55,590 nucleotides of DNA, taken from contig WYAZ01000074.1 in NCBI GenBank assembly GCA_011526105.1, positions 1-55,590 on the forward strand. The letters are read 5' to 3'. This DNA is from Deltaproteobacteria bacterium (GTDB lineage Bacteria; Myxococcota; Kuafuiibacteriia; Kuafuiibacteriales; Kuafuiibacteriaceae). Below, piece by piece: positions 48,360-55,590 of this stretch; position 1 is the first letter of the stretch, and every line of letters begins with the position of its first letter. Position numbers and translations under genes: made by a program. Below the pieces are notes generated by a model, which saw only the letters and a program-made list of their open reading frames with translations, made no database searches and was not told the origin of the DNA.

Positions 48360-49757
48360 TTAGCGAGCCTTGGCCTCGGTCGAGGTCTCGATGACGGTGG
48401 CGCCGAGTTCGCCTTGTGCGAGCCGCACCCCGATCCGGTCCCCCGCCGAGACGCTTTGGGCGTCGCGCAAGACCTCACCCGATGGCCCCGTCACCACCGC
48501 GTAGCCGCGAGCGAGGATGCGCAAAGGAGAGCTGGCCTCGAGTCGAGCGACCGCCAGCGCGAACTCGTGTCCGAGACGCTCGAGATGCGCGGCGCTCCCT
48601 GTGCGAAGTCGCTGCACCTGAAGCTCGAGTTCGCCCTGGAGCCGAGCCAAGCGCCTCGGAAGCTCGGTGGCGCTGAGGCGCTGTTGAAGCGAACCGAGGT
48701 GTTCTTCCTCGGCTCTGAGACGGGCCGAATACGCGCGGCGTAGACGCGAAGAGAGCTCGTCGGTTCGTTGTGCACGCTGGCGCAACGAGGTGCGGGGGTC
48801 GCGCAAGCGAACCTGCAGCTCGCCGAGGCGCCGCCGTTCGGTTTGGATCTTCGCGCTCTGCGCCCGCCGTAGTCGGGCCGCGAGCGCATCCACCTTCTGG
48901 TTCACCTGCTCGCGCACCAAGACCGCATGTTCGGCCGCCGCCGTGGGCGTCGAGGCTGTGAGGTCGGAGACCAGATCCACGATGGTCGAGTCGGTCTCGT
49001 GACCCACGCCGGTGATGATGGGCGACTTCAGGGCGGCGACGCAGCGAGCCACCGACTCGAGGTTGAACGCGGCGAGGTCTTCGACGCTGCCGCCGCCTCG
49101 GACCAAGAGGATCAGGTCGACGCCATGTTTATCCAGGCGCAGAAGCGCGTCGATGATCTCTCGCTCGGCCGAGGGCCCTTGCACACTCGCAGGCGCCACG
49201 ATCACGTGCTGTCGAGGGTGTCGGCGATACACCGTCTTCAGCACGTCTCGGAGCGCGGCGCCTTCGCGGCTGGTCACCACCCCCAGGACCGCGGGCAGCG
49301 GCGGGATCGGCTTCTTCCTCGAGGGGTCGGTGAGCCCCTCTCGCCGAAGCTGTTCGGCCAGGCGCCGGAGAGCCTCGAGCGCCGCGCCTTCGCCTTCGGG
49401 GCGAAGCGCGCTCACCGAGAGCTGGAGCTGCCCTCCGCGTTCGTAGACCGTGATCTTGCCCCGAGCGACCACTCGAAGGCCGTCCTTGGGCCTGAAACCG
49501 AGCTTCTGGACCGCGTCGCGCCACATGACACAGCGGAGCTGGCTCTTGTCGTCCTTGAGCGTGAAGTAGGCGTGTCCGGACAGGCTGTGAACGGTGAGAT
49601 TCGAGATCTCGCCGACCACATACACTCGAGGGAACTGACCCTCGAGGGTACCTCGAAGGGCCGATTGGAGCGCCGAGACGGTGAGGACGGTGGGCGATTC
49701 GCCACGTCTTTCGGCCTGCTCCAGGCGCCTCTCGAGAAAAGGGGGCAGGTTGGCCAC
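48360..49757 (-). CDS. xseA: Exodeoxyribonuclease VII large subunit
   Basis: Catalytic subunit of exonuclease VII, 465 aa. N-terminal OB-fold (VYVVGEISNLTVHSLSGHAYF, about 45-65), the nuclease core with VVTSREGAALRDVLKTVYRR, LILLVRGGGSVEDLAAFN and ITGVGHETDSTIVDLVSDL, then a long coiled coil and the C-terminal segment LRILARGYAVVTGPSGEVL. GTG start at 49757 with a -10-like TAAGCT 6 nt upstream. The protein ends TSTEAKAR; a second EAKAR followed by 15 more residues lies beyond the insert, so the extreme C-terminus seems shortened, outside the conserved core. Confidence 0.96.
   Translation of the reverse strand: MANLPPFLERRLEQAERRGESPTVLTVSALQSALRGTLEGQFPRVYVVGEISNLTVHSLSGHAYFTLKDDKSQLRCVMWRDAVQKLGFRPKDGLRVVARGKITVYERGGQLQLSVSALRPEGEGAALEALRRLAEQLRREGLTDPSRKKPIPPLPAVLGVVTSREGAALRDVLKTVYRRHPRQHVIVAPASVQGPSAEREIIDALLRLDKHGVDLILLVRGGGSVEDLAAFNLESVARCVAALKSPIITGVGHETDSTIVDLVSDLTASTPTAAAEHAVLVREQVNQKVDALAARLRRAQSAKIQTERRRLGELQVRLRDPRTSLRQRAQRTDELSSRLRRAYSARLRAEEEHLGSLQQRLSATELPRRLARLQGELELQVQRLRTGSAAHLERLGHEFALAVARLEASSPLRILARGYAVVTGPSGEVLRDAQSVSAGDRIGVRLAQGELGATVIETSTEAKAR
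48364..48378. repeat. 15-bp direct repeat, copy at the 3' end of xseA
   Basis: CGAGCCTTGGCCTCG within the last codons of xseA (EAKAR then TAA). With 48022-48036 it brackets about 327 bp. Confidence 0.9.
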
Positions 49758-49763
49758 CGGCAG

Positions 49764-49792
49764 AGCTTATCGCCGCCTACGCTCGAAGTGAA
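49764..49792 (-). promoter_or_regulatory. Predicted xseA promoter
   Basis: Minus strand TTCACT (49792-49787), 17 nt spacer, TAAGCT (49769-49764), then 6 nt to the GTG. It overlaps the divergent promoter region of the DUF4124 gene. Confidence 0.4.
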
Positions 49793-49798
49793 TCGTCT

Positions 49799-49806
49799 GC
49801 TAGAAT
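49799..49806 (+). promoter_or_regulatory. -10-like box GCTAGAAT before the DUF4124 gene
   Basis: TAGAAT (49801-49806) ends 8 nt before the ATG at 49815. No ribosome-binding site precedes the ATG, so a leaderless mRNA is implied. Confidence 0.4.
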
Positions 49807-49814
49807 TGGACGTC

Positions 49815-50465
49815 ATGAGCAAGATGGGCAGGCTGGGTGGACTGATGTTGTGGCTGTTTGTACCCGCAGTCGCGCAGCTCGTGGGCATCTCGGGCGCCGA
49901 GGCTCAGATCTACAAATACTCCAAGGGAGACGGCACGGTCGTCTACACCGACAACCTCGCCGAACTGCCCAGCGAGCGCCGCGTCTACTACAACGAGCGG
50001 CAGGCCGAGCTGGAAGCCAAGGCGCGGGAGGAGGAATCACTGCTCGGCGCCGAGGAAGCGGAGCGCCGCCGGCTCGAGCGCGAGAAAAACGAAGTCGCGG
50101 CGGCCCAGCTGGAGGAGGCGGAGCGACGGGAGCGCATGGCCGCCATCGACGCTCAGATCGCGCGCTATCAGGCGAAGAAGAAGCGCTCCGACCTGGACCA
50201 GAAGGGCTGGCAGCGTCGGATGAAGAGCGCCCGCGATCAGCTTCAGGGGCTGCTCACGAAGTTTCGGCAGAAGCAGGCCGAACACTCAGGCCTCGCGACC
50301 AAAGCCAATTTCGCGCTGCTCCCAGGGCAGGCGAAGCGTCAGGACCAGCTCGCCAAGGAGCTCGAGAGGCTCGAAGTCGCGATCGACGCACAGATCGAGC
50401 TCGTCGAGGTCACTCTCCCGGAGCAAGCCCGCCGCGAGGGCGTGCCACCCGGCTGGCTGCGGTAG
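49815..50465 (+). CDS. DUF4124 exported coiled-coil protein
   Basis: 216 aa. Signal peptide (LGGLMLWLFVPAVAQLVGIS, cleavage near AEA-Q), then a DUF4124-type beta motif IYKYSKGDGTVVYTDNLAELP (about 33-52), which resembles the start of many periplasmic proteins, followed by a long charged coiled coil (EKNEVAAAQLEEAERRERMA onward). DUF4124 is often linked to envelope or peptidoglycan functions, but no activity is known. The frame is open far upstream (from 48927) only because it is antisense to xseA. ATG at 49815. Confidence 0.87.
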   Translation: MSKMGRLGGLMLWLFVPAVAQLVGISGAEAQIYKYSKGDGTVVYTDNLAELPSERRVYYNERQAELEAKAREEESLLGAEEAERRRLEREKNEVAAAQLEEAERRERMAAIDAQIARYQAKKKRSDLDQKGWQRRMKSARDQLQGLLTKFRQKQAEHSGLATKANFALLPGQAKRQDQLAKELERLEVAIDAQIELVEVTLPEQARREGVPPGWLR

Positions 50466-50520
50466 CCGCCGCCCCGGAGGAACCAGAGCCAAACCCGCGA
50501 AATCACGCGGCTCAAACCGC

Positions 50521-50549
50521 TTTACCCGGGCGCATCTAAAGGCTAGGAC
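50521..50549 (+). promoter_or_regulatory. Predicted gyrA promoter
   Basis: TTTACC (50521-50526), 17 nt spacer, TAGGAC (50544-50549), then 9 nt to the ATG. A small stem CCGCG-AAATCA-CGCGG (about 50496-50511) lies upstream. Confidence 0.4.
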
Positions 50550-50558
50550 AGCGGCTTC

Positions 50559-53165
50559 ATGAGCGAGCCCAAAGGCCCCTCCGATACGCCTCCACCTCCG
50601 CCCGAAGGCGGCGACGACGGCTTCAGCCGAGATCAACGCTTCCCCGTCCAGATCGAGGAGGAGATGAAGACCTCCTACCTCGACTACGCCATGAGCGTCA
50701 TCGTGGGTCGCGCGCTTCCGGACGTTCGCGACGGCCTGAAGCCCGTTCACCGCCGAATCCTGTTTGCGATGAGCGAGCTCGGCAATCAGTACAACAAGCC
50801 GTTCAAGAAGTCTGCCCGCACCGTCGGCGATGTCATCGGCAAGTACCACCCTCACGGAGACAGCGCGGTCTACGACGCGCTGGTCCGCCTCGCCCAGGAC
50901 TTCTCGATGCGCATGCCGCTCATCGATGGGCAGGGCAACTTCGGCTCCGTGGACGGTGATCCGCCGGCCGCCATGCGCTACACCGAGGCTCGCCTCACGC
51001 GCCTCGCCGGCGAGCTGCTGAGCGATCTCGACAAGAACACCGTCGACTTCGGTCCGAACTTCGACGACTCGCTCTCCGAGCCGCTCGTCTTGCCGGCGCC
51101 GTTTCCGAATCTCATCATCAACGGGTCGCAAGGTATCGCGGTGGGCATGGCGACCAACATCCCGCCTCACAACTTGAAGGAGATCATCGACGCGACCATT
51201 CGAATCATCCGGGAGCCGGCGGTGGGCCTCGAGGCGCTGATGGAGCTGGTGCCGGGGCCAGACTTCCCCACGGGGGCGATCATCGCGGGCCGCGACGGGA
51301 TCCGCCGCGCCTACGCCACCGGGCGCGGTTCCATCAAGATTCGAGCGGTCTGCGAGGTCGAGCCCCGAAAGAAGGGCGGCGAACAGCTCGCGATCTCGGA
51401 GCTTCCTTACCAGGTGAACAAGGCCAAGCTGATCGAGCGTATCGCGGAGCTGGTCGGGGAGAAGAAAGTCGATGGCATCTCGGATGTGCGTGACGAGTCC
51501 GATCGCCAGGGGCTCCGTGTGGTCATTGAGCTCAAGCGAGACGCAAACTCTCAGGTGACCTTGAATCAGCTCTGGGCGCAGACCGCGATGGAGCAGAACT
51601 TCGGCATCAACATGCTCGCGGTGGTCGATGGGCAGCCCAAGATCTGCAGCCTGAAGGAGATCCTCCACTTCTTCGTCGAGCATCGGCGCGAGGTCGTCAC
51701 GAGGCGCACCCTGTTCGAGCTGTCTCAGGCGGAGAAGAAGTTTCACGTTCAGATCGGGCTCCTCGCGGCGCTCGACAACCTCGATCGTGTCATCCAGATC
51801 ATTCGAGCGGCCCCCGACCCCGCGGTCGCTAAGGCCGGTCTCGTCGCCGAGCGTTTCAAGACGCTGGGTAACCTCGAGAAGCTCGTGGCGGCCGAGGATC
51901 CGCAGATCACCGCCGCGCTCGCACAGGGCTTTGTGCAGCTCACCGAGGCTCAGGCTCAAGCCATCCTCGATCTGCGCTTGCATCGGCTCACCGGGCTCGA
52001 GCGAGACAAGCTCGCCGACGAAGCCATGGCTCTGCGCGATGTGATGGCTCGGCTCCGTGAGATCCTCGGCGACGAGCAGGTACTGCTCGAACTCATCGTG
52101 AAGGAGCTCGAGGGCATCCGAGAGCTCTACGCGGACGCACGCCGCACCCAGATCACCGGCGAGCTCGGCACCTACACCGATGAGGATTTGATCGCCGAGG
52201 AAGAGATGGTCGTGACCATCTCCCACGAGGGCTACGCCAAGCGCACGAATCCTTCGGAGTTCCGCGCCCAACGTCGAGGGGGACGGGGTGTGGCCGGAGC
52301 CACCACCAAAGAAGAGGACTTCGTGGAGCAGCTCTTCGTGGCCTCCACGCATGCCTACCTGCTCGTGTTCAGCGACACCGGAAAGGTGTTCTGGCTCAAG
52401 GTTCACGAACTCCCGCTCGGGGCCCGGGCCGCGCGAGGCAAGCCACTCGTGAATCTCATCGCGCTCGATCCAGGAGAACGCATCTCGGCCCTGGTTCCGG
52501 TGCGCGAGTTCAGCGAGGACCTCTTTGTCGTGACCGTCTCGCGGCAAGGCACCATCAAGAAGACCTCGCTCGAGCAGTACTCGAGGCCCCGCACCACGGG
52601 CATCATCGGCGCGGGCATCGCGCCCGGGGATGAGATCATCGCGGCCCGGGTGGCCAGCGACGAGAACGACATCCTGCTCTGCACCAAGAAGGGCATGGCG
52701 ATTCGCTTCAACGCGAGCGATGTGCGCGCGATGGGTCGGCCCTCGGTCGGCGTCCGCGGCGTCAAACTCGATGAAGGCGACGAATGCGTGGGCATGGCGG
52801 TGCTCGAGACCGGCGCTACCATCCTCTCGGTCACCCGCAACGGCTTCGGCAAGCGGACCCGAACCGAGGAGTACCGAGTCCAGCAGCGTGGCGGCCGCGG
52901 CATCATCCTGATCAAGGCCAACGACAGGAATGGCGAGGTCGTGAGCATCAAGCAGGTCTACGACGACAATCAGATCATGCTCATCACGGATGCGGGCACC
53001 GTCATTCGGATGCGCTGCAGCGACATCCCGGTGCTGGGGCGAAACACGCAGGGCGTTCGGCTCGTACGGGTGGGTGAAGACGAAAGTGTGCAGGCGCTGG
53101 CCTACATCCAAGACGACGACGAAGAGGATGACGGCGCACCGGGCACGCCCCCTACGGTTTCGTGA
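50559..53165 (+). CDS. gyrA: DNA gyrase subunit A
   Basis: Breaks and rejoins DNA to introduce negative supercoils with GyrB. 868 aa. Catalytic Tyr141 in [10 protein letters not shown]; the quinolone-resistance-determining region reads [20 protein letters not shown] with Ser102 and Asp106 at the E. coli S83 and D87 positions, i.e. the sensitive-type residues. The C-terminal beta-pinwheel holds the GyrA box QRRGGRG (about 571-577), required for DNA wrapping, and a second QQRGGRG, so it is gyrase rather than ParC. An acidic tail (DDDEEDDG) ends it. A short Pro-rich N-terminal extension precedes [20 protein letters not shown]. gyrB is not in the window. Confidence 0.98.
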   Translation: MSEPKGPSDTPPPPPEGGDDGFSRDQRFPVQIEEEMKTSYLDYAMSVIVGRALPDVRDGLKPVHRRILFAMSELGNQYNKPFKKSARTVGDVIGKYHPHGDSAVYDALVRLAQDFSMRMPLIDGQGNFGSVDGDPPAAMRYTEARLTRLAGELLSDLDKNTVDFGPNFDDSLSEPLVLPAPFPNLIINGSQGIAVGMATNIPPHNLKEIIDATIRIIREPAVGLEALMELVPGPDFPTGAIIAGRDGIRRAYATGRGSIKIRAVCEVEPRKKGGEQLAISELPYQVNKAKLIERIAELVGEKKVDGISDVRDESDRQGLRVVIELKRDANSQVTLNQLWAQTAMEQNFGINMLAVVDGQPKICSLKEILHFFVEHRREVVTRRTLFELSQAEKKFHVQIGLLAALDNLDRVIQIIRAAPDPAVAKAGLVAERFKTLGNLEKLVAAEDPQITAALAQGFVQLTEAQAQAILDLRLHRLTGLERDKLADEAMALRDVMARLREILGDEQVLLELIVKELEGIRELYADARRTQITGELGTYTDEDLIAEEEMVVTISHEGYAKRTNPSEFRAQRRGGRGVAGATTKEEDFVEQLFVASTHAYLLVFSDTGKVFWLKVHELPLGARAARGKPLVNLIALDPGERISALVPVREFSEDLFVVTVSRQGTIKKTSLEQYSRPRTTGIIGAGIAPGDEIIAARVASDENDILLCTKKGMAIRFNASDVRAMGRPSVGVRGVKLDEGDECVGMAVLETGATILSVTRNGFGKRTRTEEYRVQQRGGRGIILIKANDRNGEVVSIKQVYDDNQIMLITDAGTVIRMRCSDIPVLGRNTQGVRLVRVGEDESVQALAYIQDDDEEDDGAPGTPPTVS

Positions 53166-53947
53166 GCGAACTCGAACCGAGGCACCTCGCCCTCGAGGTT
53201 CCTGAGACTCAGCGCCTCTTGGCGCTGCTCGAAGAGGCCTCACTCCGCGACGCAGATCTCGACCTCCTCGAGCGGCGCATCGAGACCGAACCCGACACGG
53301 ATCCGGGCTTGCTGGCGGCCTGGGCCCTCGTGCTCGGGCGAGCCGGTGACTTCGCACGCGTGCCGGTGCTCGAGCGCCTCGCCATTCGGCTCGAAGCGGC
53401 TGGCCTTTTGGACCATGCGAGTGCGGTGCGTCTGGCGATGGGGCTGTGCCATCCACGCCCGGAGCGAGCGGGGGTCGAGCGCGCCGACGGTGGCTACCGC
53501 TTCGCGGACCTCGTTCGACGGACCGCGCTCTACGTGTCGGATCCGCTCGCGGCTCTGTGGCACGGGAAAGGACGGTGGGGCCCTCCGCTGCGGCCGGATC
53601 GCGAACGACCACCCAAGCTGGCCCGCGCCTTGGATCACGTGGAGCCGCTGACGGCGTTTGCGGAGGACGGGGGTGTGATCGTGGTCTGTTTTGCGCCGGC
53701 GCGATTTGGTCCCGCCGAGCCGCCGCTGCGCCTCGCCTTGGCGGGCTTCGCTCGTGACCCACAGCTCAATACGCTCGTGCGGTGGTCGGCGGTGCGGTCC
53801 CTCGGGGAAGTCATGGGTCGGCGAGGCCCTCGCGCGGCGCTCGAGACGAGGGAACTGCCCCTGTTGGTGCTACCGGCCGCGCCCCAGCTCCCGGAAAAGC
53901 AGCTGCTCGATCTCATGGGCCGCCTACTCAAGAGTGCGCGCTCGTGA
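53162..53947 (+). CDS. Protein of unknown function coupled to gyrA
   Basis: 261-aa soluble protein, GTG start overlapping the gyrA stop (GTGA). Leu/Ala/Arg/Glu-rich helices in the first half ([40 protein letters not shown]) suggest an alpha-solenoid; the second half has mixed segments ([30 protein letters not shown]). No motif recognised. The coupling means it is made with GyrA, not that it acts with it. Confidence 0.8.
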   Translation: MSELEPRHLALEVPETQRLLALLEEASLRDADLDLLERRIETEPDTDPGLLAAWALVLGRAGDFARVPVLERLAIRLEAAGLLDHASAVRLAMGLCHPRPERAGVERADGGYRFADLVRRTALYVSDPLAALWHGKGRWGPPLRPDRERPPKLARALDHVEPLTAFAEDGGVIVVCFAPARFGPAEPPLRLALAGFARDPQLNTLVRWSAVRSLGEVMGRRGPRAALETRELPLLVLPAAPQLPEKQLLDLMGRLLKSARS

Positions 53948-53964
53948 TAGGTCCCGAGCTGGAA

Positions 53965-54546
53965 ATGCGACGTCGTTCTCTCGGTTGGGTGACGAGTTGC
54001 CTGCTCGTTGGGGTCGGAGCCTCGACGTGGGCCTGCGAGAGCGGCCCGGTTGAACCCCCAGACTCGGGCGTCTCTCCCTTCTACCTTTCCAGCATGGAGC
54101 ACGAGAAGGCTCGCCTCTACAACCTCGTCGGCCGCTGGTACCCCGAATCCGAGATCGAGCGACTGCGGGACCCGACGCTCACCCCCGAGATGTGGTGCGC
54201 GCGTGAGCCGGTGCGCCTGTTCGTTCACCAGGACCGCGTCGAGGTGTATTGCGAGAACGAAGCGCCGAAGCGGGCCTCGATAGCGAGAGTGAAGACTTCC
54301 AGCAAAGCGGGTGATCTCACACTGCTTTTGCGCGCGAGCAAGGAGTCGAGCCTGCGAGAGCTTCGCTTTGAGACCGACGGGCCGAGCGCCGTGATCTCTG
54401 GCAATCCGTGTTTCGGTGGCAAGCCGACCATGCATCGCCGCTTCCCCGAGTTCGAGATCCTCACGCGGCAGATCCTCGCCGGGCGCCGCTGCTCTCAGGT
54501 CATCGATGGTGCGACGGGAGTAACCCCGCTCGACGAATCACCCTAA
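53965..54546 (+). CDS. Exported protein of unknown function
   Basis: 193 aa from the ATG at 53965: basic start MRRRS, hydrophobic WVTSCLLVGVGASTWAC with a poor lipobox, then a small beta-rich domain (LYNLVGRWYPESEIERLRDP; PVRLFVHQDRVEVYCENEAP) with several Cys (WCARE, NPCFGG, RRCSQ). A GTG at 53944 overlaps the previous stop as GTGA and would add seven residues; either may be used. No recognised family. Confidence 0.75.
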   Translation: MRRRSLGWVTSCLLVGVGASTWACESGPVEPPDSGVSPFYLSSMEHEKARLYNLVGRWYPESEIERLRDPTLTPEMWCAREPVRLFVHQDRVEVYCENEAPKRASIARVKTSSKAGDLTLLLRASKESSLRELRFETDGPSAVISGNPCFGGKPTMHRRFPEFEILTRQILAGRRCSQVIDGATGVTPLDESP

Positions 54547-54585
54547 CGCGGATTCGGAAACATCCGACCGATGCCCGAGTGCCCC

Positions 54586-54615
54586 TTGTCGGCGGGCGCG
54601 GGCTGCCGCTAGGGT
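54586..54615 (+). promoter_or_regulatory. Predicted promoter of the TPR lipoprotein gene
   Basis: TTGTCG (54586-54591), 18 nt spacer, TAGGGT (54610-54615), 8 nt before the ATG at 54624. Confidence 0.45.
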
Positions 54616-54623
54616 CGCCCGGC

Positions 54624-55466
54624 ATGATTCGCTCGCTCGCTGTCGCGCTCGCGGCCCTCACGCTCAGCTCGATCGCCTGCGAAAGTCCTCACGAGACTGC
54701 GGTCCGAGAGGGTGATGCCTACGCCTTCCAGGAAGACTACGCGCGGGCGGCGAAGGCCTACGAGGCCGCTCTGCTCGAGCTTCCGGGCACCAGCCCCGAG
54801 CTCGCGAAGCGCCGCGCCGAGATCCTGCTCAAGCTCGGTGCGCTGAGGCAGAACTACCTCGAAGACCTGGATGGGGCGCTTCGTGCCTATCGGAGCGCCT
54901 CGGGCGTCCCGGACGAAGCGCTCGCACGCGACGCTCGGCTCCTCGCCGCGCGCCTGTTTCGGTACCGCTTGAACGATGCCAAGGCCGCCTCCCGCGAACT
55001 GACCGCGCTGCTTCAGGCTTCGGTGGTCTTGCCGGTCCCGGTGTCCGTCTACTTCGAGGCGGCGAGTGCCTCGTTCGCGGCGGAGGAGTACGACCGCGCT
55101 CTCGAGCTCGCCACCAAGGTGATCGAGACCTCCGAACCCGACTTGGCGAGCCGCGCCCGCGAACTCTCCGTGTCGGTGCTGCTCCTCGAAGACCGCCTGC
55201 CCGAGGCCCTCTTGGGGCTCGAGAGCCTCCGCGGCGCAGCCACAGACCCCACTCGTCGCGCCGAGCTCGACTTCGAGATCGCACGAGCCCTCGAGAAGCT
55301 CGGACGTCTCGACGACGCCAAGCAGCGTTATGGGGATGCGAGGGCGGGCGCGCCCAGCGATGCGTGGCTCGATGCGCGCTTGCGCAAGCTCGACGAGGCT
55401 CTGGTCGCGCGGGACAAAGAGGTGCCGGGTGCGCGCGGCGCGTCCGGCACCAGCATCCGGCACTGA
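54624..55466 (+). CDS. TPR-repeat lipoprotein
   Basis: 280 aa. Signal LAVALAALTLSSIAC with a weak lipobox, then successive helix pairs of TPR type: REGDAYAFQEDYARAAKAYE, RAEILLKLGALRQNYLEDLD, AASASFAAEEYDRALELAT and LDFEIARALEKLGRLDDAKQ. Probably a periplasmic assembly or scaffold protein, similar in plan to the lipoprotein at 1481-2083 but longer. The frame is open upstream to 54408, but signal peptide and promoter fix the ATG at 54624. Confidence 0.85.
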   Translation: MIRSLAVALAALTLSSIACESPHETAVREGDAYAFQEDYARAAKAYEAALLELPGTSPELAKRRAEILLKLGALRQNYLEDLDGALRAYRSASGVPDEALARDARLLAARLFRYRLNDAKAASRELTALLQASVVLPVPVSVYFEAASASFAAEEYDRALELATKVIETSEPDLASRARELSVSVLLLEDRLPEALLGLESLRGAATDPTRRAELDFEIARALEKLGRLDDAKQRYGDARAGAPSDAWLDARLRKLDEALVARDKEVPGARGASGTSIRH

Positions 55467-55590
55467 GCTAGTGTCCCGTCCGAGAAGTTCAGATCACGTT
55501 CGCGCTTGTCCTTTTCGCCCCTGGCCGACGCGCGGCCTGCGGCCGCCCTTTCGGGCTCCTCGGTCATTGGGGGCGACCCAACTCCCTTCG
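55467..55590 (+). other. Structured non-coding tail with two adjacent hairpins
   Basis: No gene is seen in the last 124 bp. Two stems follow each other: GCGGCC-TGC-GGCCGC (55532-55546) and GCCC-TTTC-GGGC (55545-55556), close enough to compete at their shared GC. A C/T-rich stretch precedes them. It may be the edge of an extragenic repeat element or a downstream transcript end; the window stops before this can be judged. Confidence 0.4.

Larger units (their letters stand above)
48037..48363. mobile_element. Putative 327-bp non-autonomous insert between xseA and xseB
   Basis: The interval between the two 15-bp direct repeats. It supplies the present TAA of xseA and contains the 41-bp inverted repeat. 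No transposase; no terminal inverted repeats at its exact ends are seen, so it is not a classical MITE. Recombination-mediated duplication is an alternative. Confidence 0.45.

Noticed and set aside
48927-49814. Upstream extension of the DUF4124 frame
   Set aside because: It is antisense to xseA; the signal peptide and -10-like box place the start at 49815.
50864-50880. Possible quinolone-resistance substitution in GyrA
   Set aside because: The Ser and Asp at the E. coli S83 and D87 positions are unchanged.
50286-53762. 1158-codon open frame on the minus strand
   Set aside because: Entirely antisense to gyrA; composition (Asp/Glu/Arg/His/Gly-rich with no motif) is what reverse-reading GC-rich codons gives.

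Overview
This 55.6 kb, GC-rich window is chromosomal DNA that most resembles a Myxococcota (delta-proteobacterial) genome. The reasons are many lipoproteins with Asp/Ala/Pro-rich linkers, Cys-rich modules and FG-GAP/VCBS Ca-binding repeats, plus DUF4124, PEGA, SPOR and zinc-ribbon proteins, a GldA/GldFG/DUF4340 ABC cassette and three-gene transhydrogenase. I cannot name a genus. No rRNA, tRNA, CRISPR array, intact insertion sequence or phage gene was seen. Genes are tightly packed, with many 1-4 nt ATGA/GTGA/TTGA-type overlaps.

Layout. 1-5.5 kb: 5'-partial Bcp peroxiredoxin with a histone-H1-like Lys/Ala/Pro tail, phosphatidylserine decarboxylase, TPR lipoprotein (-), K+-dependent-type membrane pyrophosphatase, TlpA-like thioredoxin lipoprotein with a probable CTG start, and a frameshifted lipoprotein. 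5.5-14 kb: FG-GAP exported protein (-) overlapping head-to-head with carB, then greA and recG, then a HAD phosphatase (-). 14-18 kb: zinc-ribbon protein, YbgC-type thioesterase, glpX, a small charged protein and eno, ending in a nested set of four inverted repeats. 18-25 kb (-): DUF4340 protein, fused GldF-GldG, GldA-like ATPase and a beta-helix protein with a Gly/Met repeat tail. 25-27.3 kb (+): a second ABC exporter. 27.3-36.2 kb: Cys-rich exported protein (-), then an apparent operon (+) of a TPR-like protein, two giant Cys-rich FG-GAP lipoproteins and a SPOR protein, followed by a cupin. 36.2-40.4 kb (-): FecCD-type permease, pntAA-pntAB-pntB and a 65-aa protein. 40.5-43.4 kb (+): PEGA protein, FecE-type ATPase, DEDDh exonuclease. 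43.3-49.8 kb (-): ldcA with a serine hydrolase; xseA, and separately xseB-lipoprotein-tlyA-two-TM protein. 49.8-55.5 kb (+): DUF4124 protein, gyrA, and three proteins of unknown function.

Together the genes serve core metabolism (PE synthesis, carbamoyl phosphate, gluconeogenesis/glycolysis, NADPH supply, PPi-driven ion pumping), DNA topology and repair (GyrA, RecG, ExoVII), peptidoglycan recycling and envelope display. The main non-routine signals are: (i) a TANNNT -10-like box 6-11 nt before the start codon of most transcription-unit-leading genes, implying leaderless mRNAs; (ii) a ~327 bp insert between xseA and xseB, bounded by a 15 bp direct repeat, holding a 41 bp inverted repeat and apparently having truncated XseA and undone an ancestral GTGA-coupled xseAB; (iii) four 27 bp repeats in ++-- order after eno; (iv) the H1-like tail on Bcp; and (v) the paired giant surface lipoproteins.
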